Shown in pieces: positions 42,050-51,678 of a DNA stretch of 64,000 nucleotides. A program made the translations under genes and the position numbers. Under the pieces are notes generated by a model. It had not been told where the DNA came from and made no database searches. It saw only the letters and a list, made by a program, of their open reading frames with translations. The stretch spans positions 1-64,000 of the forward strand of contig DASUWU010000105.1 in assembly GCA_036378315.1 (NCBI GenBank), given 5' to 3'. Each line of letters opens with the position of its first letter. The first letter of the stretch is position 1. Source of the stretch: CALAED01 sp036378315. Its GTDB lineage: Bacteria; Actinomycetota; Actinomycetes; Streptosporangiales; Streptosporangiaceae.

Positions 42050-45000
42050 TCAGGGATTGTGGAGGAGGCGGTCGATGACGCGTGCGGACGCCTTGCCGTC
42101 CTCCAACGAGCAGAACCGTTCGGCGAAGGCGTCGTAGGCGGCGGTGTAGGGGGCAACGGCGGAGTCCGCCGAGCGCAGGGCGTCGATCAGGGCGTCCGAG
42201 GTTTCGAGCAGCGGGCCTGGGGCCTCCTTCTCGAAGTCGAAGTAGAAGCCGCGCAGCCGGTCGCGGTAGTCGGCGAGGTCGTAGGTGAAGAAGAGCATCG
42301 GCCGCCGGGTGTTGGCGTAGTCGAACATCGCCGACGAGTAGTCCGTCACCAGGACGTCGGAGATCAGGTAGAGCTCGGCGATCTCCGGGTAGAGCGACAC
42401 GTCGTAGACGAAGCCGTCGCCCGCGTTCGGGACGCCGTCGACGATGTTGGAGTGCAGGCGGACCAGCAGGACGTGGTCGTCGCCCAGCGCGGCGCGGGCC
42501 CGGTCGAGATCGATCGGCATCTCGAACTTGTACCGGCCACGGCCGTAGAACTGGTCGTCCCGCCAGGTCGGGGCGTACAGGACGACGCGCTTGCCGGCGG
42601 GGATGCCGATCCGGGCGCGCACGGAGGCGGCGATGAGCTTGGCGTCCGCGCTGTAGAGCACGTCGTTGCGCGGGTACCCGGTCTCGAGGATCTCGCCCTT
42701 GAACGCGAACGCGCGCCGCATGATCTCGGTGCTGAACGGGTTGGGCGAGATCAGATAGCTCCACTCCGGCAGCTTCGGATAGTTCGCCGCGCCCTGCAGC
42801 GCCTGCTTCATGCCCGGGGCGTACGCGAAGTGGACCTCTTTGACGTCTCGGCCGATCTTCTTCAAGGGGGTGCCGTGCCACGTCTGCAGGACGACCTGCT
42901 CGGGGTGGCGCTGGAACCAGTCGCCGATGCGGTGGTTGGTCACGATGTAGCGGCTGGCGGCCATCGCGTCGTGCCACTCCTGGCCGTTCAGCCGGATCGG
43001 GGTCACCGTGTCCGGCAGGTCGACCTGCGCGTCGCCCACGACCCACAGCTGCGGCAGGTCGATGCCCTGCCGCACCATCTCCTCGTGGATGGCGCGCGGG
43101 TTGCAGGAGTACTGGCGCCCGTTGAAGCACGAGTAGAGCACCGCGTCCTTCAGGCCGGTGCGCTCCACCTTGCGGTAGGACTGCTCGCGCATCTTCCGCT
43201 GCGCGCCGCGTTCCTCGGGTGACAGGTCGCCGGTCACGGCGAGTACCAGCCGCCCCCCGTGGTTCTCCATGGTGTAGCCGCGACCGGCCACCTCGACCGG
43301 CAGCGGGAGCGACGCGGCCGCGTCGGCGTCCAGGGACACGGCGAGGGCACGGTCGCCCGCCGCGGGACGGAACAGCACGTCCCACTTTCCCGCGCGCAGC
43401 GGCAGCACGCCGGCGAGCGTGGTCACCGCGGCCGCCGGCACCGAGGCCGAACCGCCGGTGAACCCGAACGCGAGCTCCTGCCGCCGGCTCCGGCCGCGCA
43501 GCACGATCTCGCCGCGCTCGCAGGCGGGGTGCGCCCCGGACAGCGTCAGCGTGCCGTCGGCCGCCCAGGACAGGCCGGAGACGACCAGCCGGGCGGTGCG
43601 GACCCTGACCCGCAGGTAGCCGCCGGAGTTCGGCTCGGCGATCAGCTCGAGCTCGTCTCTCAGCGTGGTGATGCCGCCCGCCGCCTCGCCCATGACCAGG
43701 GGTACGGCGCGCCGGTCCTTGACGGAGACGGAGACGGACCAGGTACGGGTGTCGTCGATGGCCAGGGGATCGCCGTCGTCCTCGCCGCCGAACGATGACA
43801 GCGGCACGAGCGCGCGGAACCGCCGCCCGTCGGTCTCGGCCGCCGGGACCGTCTCCGCGGCCTCGCCGCGGGCGAGGCGCAGCCCGGTCGGGGTGCCCTC
43901 GCCGACGACCCCGGTGACCTCGAGCTCGTCGTCGCCTGACCAGGCGAGCCCGGTCACCTTGGCGCGGACCCGCTCGACCTTGACCTGGAAGACGCCGTCC
44001 TCGATGAGCGGGATGACGCGTACGTCTTCGGTGACGTAGTGGTACGGCGGGTGCGCGCCGCTGCCCGAGCCGCCGCCGCGCAGCGGGCCCTGCCGGAACA
44101 CGCCGGTGTTGAACACCGCGGCCCGCACCTTCCACGTGCGGTCCGTCCAGCGGCGGCGCCGACGCAGCCGCTTGGGGTCGATGGTCGCGGTGAACCAGGT
44201 CCACGAGCCGGACGCGCCGCCGTTCGGCGTCCGTTGCCTGGCCGGCACCAGCAGCGTGCGCCGGCCGGAGCGCAGGGCGAGCGCCTTGGCCGACATCCAG
44301 CGGTGGCGCATGCCGACCGAGTTGATGTACGCCTCACCGGTGATGCGCAGCCGGCCGTCGATCCAGGCGACCTCGTGCACCTTGCCGCGCAGCCCCACCT
44401 CGTGCCGCGCCCGGTAGACGGCCGGCGGGATCGCCAGCTTCTCGTCCTTCCAGTACGGATAGACGACGTACCGGTGCAGGCCCTGACGGATGATCTGGGG
44501 TGCCGTCTTGCCTCGTTCGAACCGGACGACCTTGACCAGCTCGGCCGTGTGGCCGTGCCGCGCGAGGTGCCACTTGAGCCTGGTGAGCGCCGGGACGCTG
44601 GCGAAGACACGGGGTTCGACGCCGGCCGCGTACGACCCGGCGGCGGCGACGATGCGGGTCCGCGCGTCGTCGGCGGCCTCGGGCAGCGCGTCGAGGAAGG
44701 CGCGCAGCTCGCGGTCGACGACCGTCTCGGCGAAGCGCCGCCGGTCCTTCGGCCGCCACCGCCCGTCGAGGCCGGCGGGCACGGAGGCGACGGCGGCGAA
44801 CCCGGCCGTGATCTCGTCGGGGTCGGTCGTCGGCGGTACCGACACCGGGTCGCGCCGGTGGACGACGGTACGCGACACCAGGTCGACGGCGCCGGCAAGG
44901 AAGTGCGCCTGGATCGCCACGGCCAGATCGTCGTAACGTCCGGAGTCGGGGAAGGCAAGCCCGGTCTCGGTCCAGAACGACCGGCGGAAGATCTTGTTGG

Positions 45001-45475
45001 TGACGTAACGGTCGTTCCACAGGGGTGGGAAGTCCCGGATGTGGGTGCGCCGGCGGGTCCGGCGGAACGCGTCGCGGTGCAGCCACGACTGGCGGGTGCC
45101 GGACTCGCCCTGCACCCGCACGTTGCCGGCGGCGAGCTGTGACCCGGTCTCCTCGAGCGTCGCCACGAGCGTCTGGCACGCGTGGTCGGGCAGCACGTCG
45201 CCGGGCTCGGCGAAGGCGAGGTAGGTGCCGGTCGCCGCCCGTGCGCCGAGGTTGCGGGCGGCACCCCGGGTCGTGGGTTCGGCGTCGCCGTCCGGCGGCA
45301 CCACGCGGAACCGGTCGTCGGGCAGGCCGCCGGCCGGCAGGGCCGCCGCGCCGCCGCAGCCGACCAGAAGGATCTCCAGGTCGCGGTACGACTGGGCGGC
45401 GAGCGAGCCGAGGGTCGCGGCGAGCCGCTCGTGGTCGTCGGTGGGGACGACGATGACGCTGATCAGGCCGGCCAT
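42050..45475 (-). CDS. Giant GT2-TagF fusion (CDP-glycerol:poly(glycerophosphate) transferase type), 1
   Basis: The 1141-residue product from ATG 45475 has three parts. Residues 1-240 are a GT2 domain (LISVIVVPTDDHERLAATLGSLAAQSYRDLEIL, GARAATGTYLAFAEPGD). Residues about 330-750 form a long beta-rich middle (repeated RTWSVSVSVKDRR-like strands) without a recognised motif. Residues about 770-1140 are the TagF/Glyphos_transf domain with QTWHGTPLKKIGRDVKEVHF (H867), YLISPNPFSTEIMRRAF, ETGYPRNDVLY, VVLYAPTWRDDQFYG, LLVRLHSNIVDG and DVLVTDYSSAMFDYA. TagF enzymes polymerise glycerol- or ribitol-phosphate from CDP-polyols. It follows the second fusion with a 4-bp gap; the two probably act together on one teichoic-acid-like polymer. 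Confidence 0.88.
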   Translation of the reverse strand: MAGLISVIVVPTDDHERLAATLGSLAAQSYRDLEILLVGCGGAAALPAGGLPDDRFRVVPPDGDAEPTTRGAARNLGARAATGTYLAFAEPGDVLPDHACQTLVATLEETGSQLAAGNVRVQGESGTRQSWLHRDAFRRTRRRTHIRDFPPLWNDRYVTNKIFRRSFWTETGLAFPDSGRYDDLAVAIQAHFLAGAVDLVSRTVVHRRDPVSVPPTTDPDEITAGFAAVASVPAGLDGRWRPKDRRRFAETVVDRELRAFLDALPEAADDARTRIVAAAGSYAAGVEPRVFASVPALTRLKWHLARHGHTAELVKVVRFERGKTAPQIIRQGLHRYVVYPYWKDEKLAIPPAVYRARHEVGLRGKVHEVAWIDGRLRITGEAYINSVGMRHRWMSAKALALRSGRRTLLVPARQRTPNGGASGSWTWFTATIDPKRLRRRRRWTDRTWKVRAAVFNTGVFRQGPLRGGGSGSGAHPPYHYVTEDVRVIPLIEDGVFQVKVERVRAKVTGLAWSGDDELEVTGVVGEGTPTGLRLARGEAAETVPAAETDGRRFRALVPLSSFGGEDDGDPLAIDDTRTWSVSVSVKDRRAVPLVMGEAAGGITTLRDELELIAEPNSGGYLRVRVRTARLVVSGLSWAADGTLTLSGAHPACERGEIVLRGRSRRQELAFGFTGGSASVPAAAVTTLAGVLPLRAGKWDVLFRPAAGDRALAVSLDADAAASLPLPVEVAGRGYTMENHGGRLVLAVTGDLSPEERGAQRKMREQSYRKVERTGLKDAVLYSCFNGRQYSCNPRAIHEEMVRQGIDLPQLWVVGDAQVDLPDTVTPIRLNGQEWHDAMAASRYIVTNHRIGDWFQRHPEQVVLQTWHGTPLKKIGRDVKEVHFAYAPGMKQALQGAANYPKLPEWSYLISPNPFSTEIMRRAFAFKGEILETGYPRNDVLYSADAKLIAASVRARIGIPAGKRVVLYAPTWRDDQFYGRGRYKFEMPIDLDRARAALGDDHVLLVRLHSNIVDGVPNAGDGFVYDVSLYPEIAELYLISDVLVTDYSSAMFDYANTRRPMLFFTYDLADYRDRLRGFYFDFEKEAPGPLLETSDALIDALRSADSAVAPYTAAYDAFAERFCSLEDGKASARVIDRLLHNP

Positions 45476-45479
45476 GACG

Positions 45480-47900
45480 TCACGTCCCGTCCTCTTCGGG
45501 CGCGTCCTCCGCGGCGCTGTCCACTGCTGCCCTGTCCACTGTTGCCCTGTCCTTGGCGGCCCTGTCCTCTTCGGGCGCGTCCTCCGCGGCCCCGGCAGGT
45601 TCGCCTTCTGTCGCTTCGATCTCGGTCGCTTCGATCTCGGCGGCTTCGCTCCCGGCCGGTTCGACCGTTGCCGGCTCGGCCCCGTCCGGCCGGGCGGAGA
45701 CGCTCGGCTCCTCACCGAGGAACAGAGCGCGGACGGCCCGCTCCGCCGCTTGCCCGTCGTCCCACGGGCAGAACCTGGCCCGGAAGTCGGCCCGTGCCTT
45801 GGCGGCCGTGTCGCTCCAGGCGGAGCCGGAGCGGAAGACGTCGATCAGATCATGCTCTGAGGTCACGACCGGCCCTGGCGGCGTCGCCGTGATGTCGAAG
45901 TTGACGCCCCTGGTCCGCACGTAGGTGTCCCAGTCGTTCGCGTACACGACGATCGGCCGGTCGCCGAGCACCGCGTAGTCGAACATGACGGAGGAGTAGT
46001 CGGTCAGCAGCGCGTCGGAGGCGATGCACAGGTCCTCAACCGACGGGTGCTTGGAGACGTCGAGCACGCGGCCCGAGGTTTCGCTCGGGCTGCCGCCGCG
46101 CTGCCGGTAGTAGTAGTGCGCCCGCATCAGCAGCACGTAGTCGTCGCCGAGCTCGGTGACGAACCGCCGGACGTCGAACATCGGCCGGTAGCCCGCCATG
46201 TAGTCGCGGTGTGTGGGCGCGTAGAGGATCGCCTTCTTGCCCTCGGGGATGCCGAGCTCGGCGCGCAGCCTGGCGCGCTCCTCGGCCGTCGCCCTGGCCA
46301 GCCGGTCGTTGCGCGGGTAGCCGATTTCCAGCATGCGGTAGCGGCAGGGGAAGCTGCGCTCCCACGCCTCCGAGGACAGCGGGTTGGACGAGATGAGGTA
46401 GTCCCACCGGTCGGACCGCTTGATGAGGGCCCGGAAGTCCATGTCCTTGGCACCGACCGGATACCCCATCTGGTCGAGGCCCATCTTCTTCAGCGGGGTG
46501 CCGTGCTGGGTCATCATGTGGAGCTGGCCGGGCCGCTTCACCAGCTCGTCGGGAAAGTTGACGTTGTTGACGAAGTACTTGGCCCGCGCGATGGCGCGCA
46601 GATACGCCCGCGTGCCGACCACCACGAAGTCGACGCCGGCCGGCATCTGCTCGGCCCCGGCCGGGGTGACCGCCCACACGGCGCGCACCCGCGGAGCCAG
46701 CTCCTTGGCCCGCTCGTAGATGGCGGCCGGGTTGCAGGCGTACCCCCGGTACCAGTACGCGCCGTACACGGCGAGGTTCTCGTCGATCGGCAGCAGCCGC
46801 TGGAGGCGGTAGTAGAGCCCCCTGAGCTTGCCCCTGCCGTAGCCGGCGCCCTTGCGGACCCGCTTGGCGGTCTTCCGCAGCCGGTTCCTGACCTTGAGCG
46901 AGGTCTCGTTGACCCGCTTCAACATCTGGAACAGCCAGTAGTTGTCGCGCTCGATCAGCTTGTACTTCGCGGCGAGCTGCGGATCGCCGGGCGTCGCGTG
47001 GTCGGCCGGCCGGTACGTACGGTAGATCCGTGAGATCCCGGCGAAGAACTCGGCGCGCTCCTTGTGATGCACCCGGTCGCCACGGCCCAGGATGATCATC
47101 AGGTGCCAGATGGTCCGGTCGAACATCAGCGACCGGAAGGCGTCGACCTTGGGACCCTGCCGGTCCATGAAGTCGAAGATGCGCTCGTACTGCTTGAACG
47201 CGTCGAAATGCTTGCGCCCGGCCGTCCGGGTGATCGCGCCGCTGCGCCGCTGCCGGTAGATGTAGCAGACCCGGTCGAGCAGGCTCAGCCGCTCGGCGGC
47301 CATCAGGATCGGGTAGGTGACGTTGATGTCCTCGTAGTAGCCGCTGCTGAACCGCAGCCCGAGGTCGAGCAGGAACTCGCGGCGGATCGCCTTGTTCCAC
47401 GCGGTCATCATCAGTTCAAGTACGCTCGGGCGCTGGTCGAGCGTGAACACGTCGGGCGCCGGCGGCTCGCGGAAGAGCGCGTTGATGACGCTCCGCTGGA
47501 CCTTGCCGGTCCAGTAGGCGCGCGCGTAGTCGAAGATCAGGACGTCCGGGCGGGTTTCGGCCAGCCGGTCCATGATCGCCTCGACCGCGCCTTCGGCCGC
47601 GTAGTCGTCGCTGTCGAAGAACCAGACGTAGTCGCCGGTGGCCAGGTCGAGCCCGATGTTGCGCGCCTCGCCGAGGCCGACGTTGCGGTCGAGATGCCTG
47701 ACCCTGACCCGGGAGTCGCGCTCGGCGAACTCGTCGAGGATGGCCCCGCACCCGTCGGGCGACTTGTCGTCGATCGCGATGACCTCGAGGTTGGATCCCG
47801 CGTCGTCGAGGATCGAATGCAGGCATTCACGCAGGTAGCCCTGGACACGGTGGACGGGGACGACCACGCTCAGGGTGATCTGGTTGTCAGCGTCGTTCAT
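45480..47900 (-). CDS. Giant GT2-TagF fusion, 2
   Basis: The 806-residue product from ATG 47900 has a canonical GT2 domain (residues 8-230: TLSVVVPVHRVQGYLRECLHSIL, DDKSPDG, GLGEARNIGL, VWFFDSDDYAAEG with its DxD, and AWNKAIRREFL). A basic, helical linker follows (KRVRKGAGYGRGKLRGLYYRL). The TagF/Glyphos_transf domain (about 370-740) has YWYRGYACNPAAIYERA, MMTQHGTPLKKMGLDQMG (H466), YLISSNPLSSEAWERSF, EIGYPRNDRLA, ILYAPTHRDYMAGY, LMRAHYYYRQ and ALLTDYSSVMFDYAV. The last 65 residues are an acidic, Ala/Glu repeat tail built by 15-bp DNA repeats. It is the upstream member of the pair and both TagF catalytic histidines are present. Confidence 0.9.
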   Translation of the reverse strand: MNDADNQITLSVVVPVHRVQGYLRECLHSILDDAGSNLEVIAIDDKSPDGCGAILDEFAERDSRVRVRHLDRNVGLGEARNIGLDLATGDYVWFFDSDDYAAEGAVEAIMDRLAETRPDVLIFDYARAYWTGKVQRSVINALFREPPAPDVFTLDQRPSVLELMMTAWNKAIRREFLLDLGLRFSSGYYEDINVTYPILMAAERLSLLDRVCYIYRQRRSGAITRTAGRKHFDAFKQYERIFDFMDRQGPKVDAFRSLMFDRTIWHLMIILGRGDRVHHKERAEFFAGISRIYRTYRPADHATPGDPQLAAKYKLIERDNYWLFQMLKRVNETSLKVRNRLRKTAKRVRKGAGYGRGKLRGLYYRLQRLLPIDENLAVYGAYWYRGYACNPAAIYERAKELAPRVRAVWAVTPAGAEQMPAGVDFVVVGTRAYLRAIARAKYFVNNVNFPDELVKRPGQLHMMTQHGTPLKKMGLDQMGYPVGAKDMDFRALIKRSDRWDYLISSNPLSSEAWERSFPCRYRMLEIGYPRNDRLARATAEERARLRAELGIPEGKKAILYAPTHRDYMAGYRPMFDVRRFVTELGDDYVLLMRAHYYYRQRGGSPSETSGRVLDVSKHPSVEDLCIASDALLTDYSSVMFDYAVLGDRPIVVYANDWDTYVRTRGVNFDITATPPGPVVTSEHDLIDVFRSGSAWSDTAAKARADFRARFCPWDDGQAAERAVRALFLGEEPSVSARPDGAEPATVEPAGSEAAEIEATEIEATEGEPAGAAEDAPEEDRAAKDRATVDRAAVDSAAEDAPEEDGT
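45490..45660. repeat. Repeat-built 3' end of the second TagF gene
   Basis: Plus strand: CTGTCCACTGCTGCC-type 15-bp units at 45517, 45532 and 45547; TCCTCTTCGGGCGCGTCCTC occurs at about 45490 and again about 75 bp later; GTCGCTTCGATCTCG is tandem near 45610-45640. They encode the Ala/Glu/Asp-rich tail in frame. Confidence 0.8.
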
Positions 47901-48046
47901 CAAGTGGTTTCCACGGTAGGTCGGCAGCATGCGGCACGATGCTCCAACAGATCATCCTCGGACGTTTGGCGGCAATGAGCATGTTATTGACTGTTAACCA
48001 TTCCGGCCCTCGATGGCGCCTGATCGTCCGGTGAGGGAGCAGCCGG

Positions 48047-49216
48047 TCAGGGTCGGCGAAGGGGCGTGAAGGCCCACGATAGCGTCGGTTCCACCGCCCA
48101 ACGCAGCCGCCTCCGCACCGCGGGCTGCGTCAGCCCGACCGTCGCCAGCACGCTGAGCCCGCCGACGGCCACGATCCCGGCCGGGCCGTGCAGCCAGTCG
48201 GCGCGGTACCAGTGCTCGTAGGTGGCCAGCTTCACCGGGAAGCCGTGCAGCAGGTAGGCGTACAGCGTCGCGGCCCCGAGCCCGGTGAACCAGGTGCCGC
48301 GCGTGGGCACCAGCGCGAGGAAGGCGGCCGAAAGCAGCAGCCCGGCGGCCAGCATGGCCAGCCGCATCGCCGTGCCGGTGACCTCGCTGACCCCGAGATA
48401 GTCGTTGCCGTGCCGCCAGTACGCCCACTCGATCGACATGCGGCCCTGCACGGCGAACGCCACCGCGAGGCCGGCGGCCAGGACCGCGGCGCCCGCCGCC
48501 CGGCACGCCGGCCGGCGCAGCAGCGCGAAGTGCTCGGGTCGCAGGCTCAGACCGATGACGAAGTATGGGAGCAGCCCGAGCGTCCGATGCAGCTCGAGGG
48601 TGTCCGGCAGGTTGCTCATGCAGGACAGCAGCGCGATGAGGATCGCGGTCGGCACCGGCCAGCGCAGCTGCTGCCAGACCGGCGTGGACAGCCGCCAGAA
48701 GAACGCGGCCATCAGGAACCATGTCAGCCAGAACGGTGCCAGCAGGCTGATCTTGAAGTCGGCGTCGCTCAGCGCCCACCTGAACACCGAGTAGGCGGTC
48801 TCGAAGATGACGTAGGGGACCGCGAGGTTGGTGATGAGCTTGCGCGCCTTCCCGCCGGACAGCGCGAACGTCCGGGAGAAGTAGCCGGTGATGATGATGA
48901 AGACCGGCATGTGGAAGCAGTAGAAGAAGAGATAGAGCGCGTGCGCCGCGCGTTCGTGGCGCAGCGGCTCGATCGCGTGCCCGAAGACGACGAGGACGAT
49001 CGCGAGGAACTTCGCGTTGTCGAAGAACGGGTCGCGCGGCTTGCGTCGCGGCGCTGCCGCGGCGGCCACCGGCCGCTCGGCGGCCGCCTGGGCCGCCGCC
49101 CCGGCCGGCGCGGTGCTGTCGGCCTGCGCCGTTGTGCCCGGCGGGGGAGCCTGTGACGCGGGCTCCCTGTCGGGGGACGGGGACAGGGGTATGGCGGGGG
49201 GTGCGCTCTGCCTCAT
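48047..49216 (-). CDS. Acyltransferase-3 family membrane protein
   Basis: A multi-spanning O-acyltransferase of the OafA/fucose-4-O-acetylase type that would decorate an envelope sugar or polymer. The 389-residue product has a disordered Pro/Ala N-terminus of about 60 residues, then DPFFDNAKFLAIVLVVFGHAIEPL (family start with the conserved His), YLFFYCFHMPVFIIITGYFSR, PFWLTWFLMAAFFWRL, LLPYFVIGLSLRPEHF and TLYAYLLHGFPVKLATYE, about ten membrane helices in all. ATG 49216 has GGAG 6 nt upstream. It lies on the same strand as LCP (2) upstream and the TagF pair downstream, with a 146-bp gap before the latter. Confidence 0.88.
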   Translation of the reverse strand: MRQSAPPAIPLSPSPDREPASQAPPPGTTAQADSTAPAGAAAQAAAERPVAAAAAPRRKPRDPFFDNAKFLAIVLVVFGHAIEPLRHERAAHALYLFFYCFHMPVFIIITGYFSRTFALSGGKARKLITNLAVPYVIFETAYSVFRWALSDADFKISLLAPFWLTWFLMAAFFWRLSTPVWQQLRWPVPTAILIALLSCMSNLPDTLELHRTLGLLPYFVIGLSLRPEHFALLRRPACRAAGAAVLAAGLAVAFAVQGRMSIEWAYWRHGNDYLGVSEVTGTAMRLAMLAAGLLLSAAFLALVPTRGTWFTGLGAATLYAYLLHGFPVKLATYEHWYRADWLHGPAGIVAVGGLSVLATVGLTQPAVRRRLRWAVEPTLSWAFTPLRRP

Positions 49217-49271
49217 AGTTCACTCCGGTCCCTGGGGGCGCAGGACCGGTTTCCGACTTTACCCAAACTTC

Positions 49272-50696
49272 TCAGGATGTACGGCAGATGTTCTGATTAG
49301 CCCGAATCTCCCCCTGCTGCCGGGGGATGGAGGCCCGCCGCGACGTCTTCAGCGCGGTCCAGTTCGTGCCGATGACGAGATTGACCACGTTCGCGTCGAC
49401 CGAGGCCTTGGGCGCCGGACGGGCGCCGGGCACGATGCCGGCCAGCGTCACGGCCGCGTCGGCGGCGCCGGTGCCGTACAGCACCTGGGTCCTGCGCCCG
49501 GCGCCGGGGGGCGCGTTGCCCACCGACAGCACCTTGTAGCCCTGCTCCCTGAGCTGGTCGGCGACCCGCTGCGCCTGCCCGGGCACGCCGCTGGCGTTGA
49601 AGACCCGCACCCGGACCTGGCTGGGCGGCACCTTCGTCGGCGCCGGCTTGGGTCCCTCCTGGATGCCCTTGTCGTTGCGGACCTCGCTGAAGAAGGCGTT
49701 CGCCGCCGGCTGGCGCAGCGTGACCCTGTTGGGGTCGGGAGCGTACGCGCCGTACGGCACGGTGATGAACCGGATCTTGCCGGAGGTGAGGCCCTGCAGG
49801 CTCTGCCCGAGCCGCAGCAGCGATGGGACGTCCAGGCCCTTGTCGGTGGTGAGCGACTTGGTGCCCGCGTCGAGCAGGCGGGTCAGCTTGCCCGGGTTGG
49901 CGAGCACGCCGGCGCTCAGCGCCTTGTTGGCGATCGAGCCGAGGAACGCCTGCTGGCGCTTGATCCTGGACAGGTCGGACCCGTCGCCGAGGCCGTGCCT
50001 GGCCCGCACGTACGCCAGTGCCTGCTCGCCCTTGACCAGGTGCCGGCCACGGGAGAGGTGCAGCTTGCTCTTGGGGTCGTTGACGTCGTTCGGCAGGCAG
50101 ATCTCCACGCCGCCGACCGCGTTCACCACGTTCTTGAACCCGGAGAAGTCGACCTCCATGAAGTGGTCGATCTTGATGTTGGTGAACGACTCGATGGTCT
50201 TGATCGTGCAGGCCGCGCCGCCTGTGGTGAACGTCGAGTTGATCTGCGCGATCGGCTGCGGCGGGACGATGCCGCCGGCGCGGTTCCGGCAGGAGGGCAC
50301 CGGCACCATGAGGTCGCGCGGGAAGCTGATGCCCACCGCCTGGCCGCCGCCGGGCGACAGGTGCAGCAGGATCATCGTGTCGGAGCGCGGCGGATCGTTG
50401 CGCAGCCCGCGGCCGTACCGGGCGTTGGCGCCGGCCCGGCTGTCGGAGCCGATGAGCAGGATGTTGAGCGCGTTGTTCAGCTTCTTCGGCCTGTTGGGAC
50501 CGACCGCGGCGTCGATGTCCTCGTGGTTGATGTTGCCCTGGAGCTTCAGATAGGCCGCGTACGCCGTCAGGCTCCCCGCGACCATGATCACGGAGAGGAT
50601 GATCGAGATCCAACCGAGGACACGCCACCCCCGCCGGCGACCGGGCTGCCCGCTGTAGCCGTCGTCGACGTAGTCCATGAAGTGGGGGTTGCTCAT
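49272..50696 (-). CDS. LytR-CpsA-Psr (LCP) family wall-polymer ligase (2)
   Basis: A paralogue of the ligase at 14622. The 474-residue product has one membrane helix (about 29-48, WISIILSVIMVAGSLTAYAA), the LCP domain (about 75-290) with NILLIGSDSRAG, RSDTMILLHLSPGGG, SFPRDLMVPVPSC, NSTFTTGGAACTIKTIESFT, IDHFMEVDFSGFKNVVNAVGGVEICLP and YVRARHGLGDGSDLSRIKRQQ, then a LytR_C domain (VRVRVFNASGVPGQAQRVADQL) about 355-440. All conserved Asp/Arg residues are present. ATG 50696 has GGAG 3 nt upstream; ATG at codon 7 is an alternative. The neighbouring TagF pair makes teichoic-acid ligation its likely job. Confidence 0.93.
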   Translation of the reverse strand: MSNPHFMDYVDDGYSGQPGRRRGWRVLGWISIILSVIMVAGSLTAYAAYLKLQGNINHEDIDAAVGPNRPKKLNNALNILLIGSDSRAGANARYGRGLRNDPPRSDTMILLHLSPGGGQAVGISFPRDLMVPVPSCRNRAGGIVPPQPIAQINSTFTTGGAACTIKTIESFTNIKIDHFMEVDFSGFKNVVNAVGGVEICLPNDVNDPKSKLHLSRGRHLVKGEQALAYVRARHGLGDGSDLSRIKRQQAFLGSIANKALSAGVLANPGKLTRLLDAGTKSLTTDKGLDVPSLLRLGQSLQGLTSGKIRFITVPYGAYAPDPNRVTLRQPAANAFFSEVRNDKGIQEGPKPAPTKVPPSQVRVRVFNASGVPGQAQRVADQLREQGYKVLSVGNAPPGAGRRTQVLYGTGAADAAVTLAGIVPGARPAPKASVDANVVNLVIGTNWTALKTSRRASIPRQQGEIRANQNICRTS

Positions 50697-50713
50697 CGGC
50701 TCCAGAGACTAGA

Positions 50714-51559
50714 TCAGGGCAGCCGGTAAGCGGACCCGGATGGTGGATCCCATCCCGGCACTCCGGTCACCGCAGTCACATGTTCCAACGAAATTCTCCG
50801 ACCAAGGGCTGTTTTGTCGATGTTTCTACCGACAACTACGGACCCACCGGCGGCGATGGGCGCGAGCAGCCCTGCCGACAGCCCTTCGGCGGTGTGGTAA
50901 GGACCAGTGGTCAGCACGCGTGTCGTCGCGTCCAGCCGGTGTTCATGTGCGTACGAAAGCGCCTCCGCGACCACCTCCGCCGCGGTAAGTGTGATGCTCA
51001 TCACACGCAATGCCGGCGTGTCGGGTTTCACGGAAACGGGCGGTTCGAAATGGTCCCCGTACGAGCGGACCTCGACCGCGTAGTCCGTCACCCCCGGCGG
51101 GCAGTCCCGCAGCGGGCCGCCGAGGGCGTGCAGCGACAGGCCCACGATCTCCTGGGCGCCGCCCGTCTCGAGCGCGCGCGGCAGGTCCGCCTCGGTGACC
51201 GCGAGCACGGCCGCCGCGTCGACGCCGGGCGCCTCCGGGTCGAGTGGAATCTCCACCGGCGCCGCGATCAGCCCCGCCGACCAGCAGGCGAACAGCCACA
51301 CCGCCGTCTGCCAGTGCGGCGGCAGGGCCAGCACCACCTCGTCGCCCGGCTGCGCGCCGAGCCCGTCGACGAGCAGGTTGGCCGTCTTGGCCACCCAGTT
51401 GCCGAACGTCTTGCCCGACAGCTCGATCCGTTCGCCGGTGGCGTCGTCGTAGAACGTCACCAGCGGCGCCGCCGGCCCCGCTGCCCTGGCCAGCGGAAGC
51501 TCGGCCAGGGCGGGCGGGGGAGCGGAGGAGGACGGGGGTGGCGGCAGTGGATCGGACAT
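50714..51559 (-). CDS. TIGR03089-type AMP-binding-like protein
   Basis: A 281-residue actinobacterial protein resembling only the N-terminal part of adenylate-forming enzymes. From ATG 51559 it has a Pro-rich leader, VTFYDDATGERIELSGKTFGNWVAKTANLL (like the start of acyl-CoA ligases), GDEVVLALPPHWQTAVWLFACW, then TTGPYHTAEGLSAGLLAPIAAGGSVVVG. The C-terminal lysine domain and the P-loop of true ligases are absent, so it is unlikely to be a full adenylating enzyme. The family commonly lies beside an LCP gene, as here (17-bp gap). Its role is unknown. Confidence 0.82.
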   Translation of the reverse strand: MSDPLPPPPSSSAPPPALAELPLARAAGPAAPLVTFYDDATGERIELSGKTFGNWVAKTANLLVDGLGAQPGDEVVLALPPHWQTAVWLFACWSAGLIAAPVEIPLDPEAPGVDAAAVLAVTEADLPRALETGGAQEIVGLSLHALGGPLRDCPPGVTDYAVEVRSYGDHFEPPVSVKPDTPALRVMSITLTAAEVVAEALSYAHEHRLDATTRVLTTGPYHTAEGLSAGLLAPIAAGGSVVVGRNIDKTALGRRISLEHVTAVTGVPGWDPPSGSAYRLP

Positions 51560-51678
51560 GACCGGCAGCTTAGAGGTGCGCCTTGGACCGCCGGCGGCCG
51601 ACTCGGACCTGGTCAGCGCGAGGCCGGCGCCCATCGAGGTCGTGATCATGCGATGCTTCCCGGGGAGAGGCGGAATGT

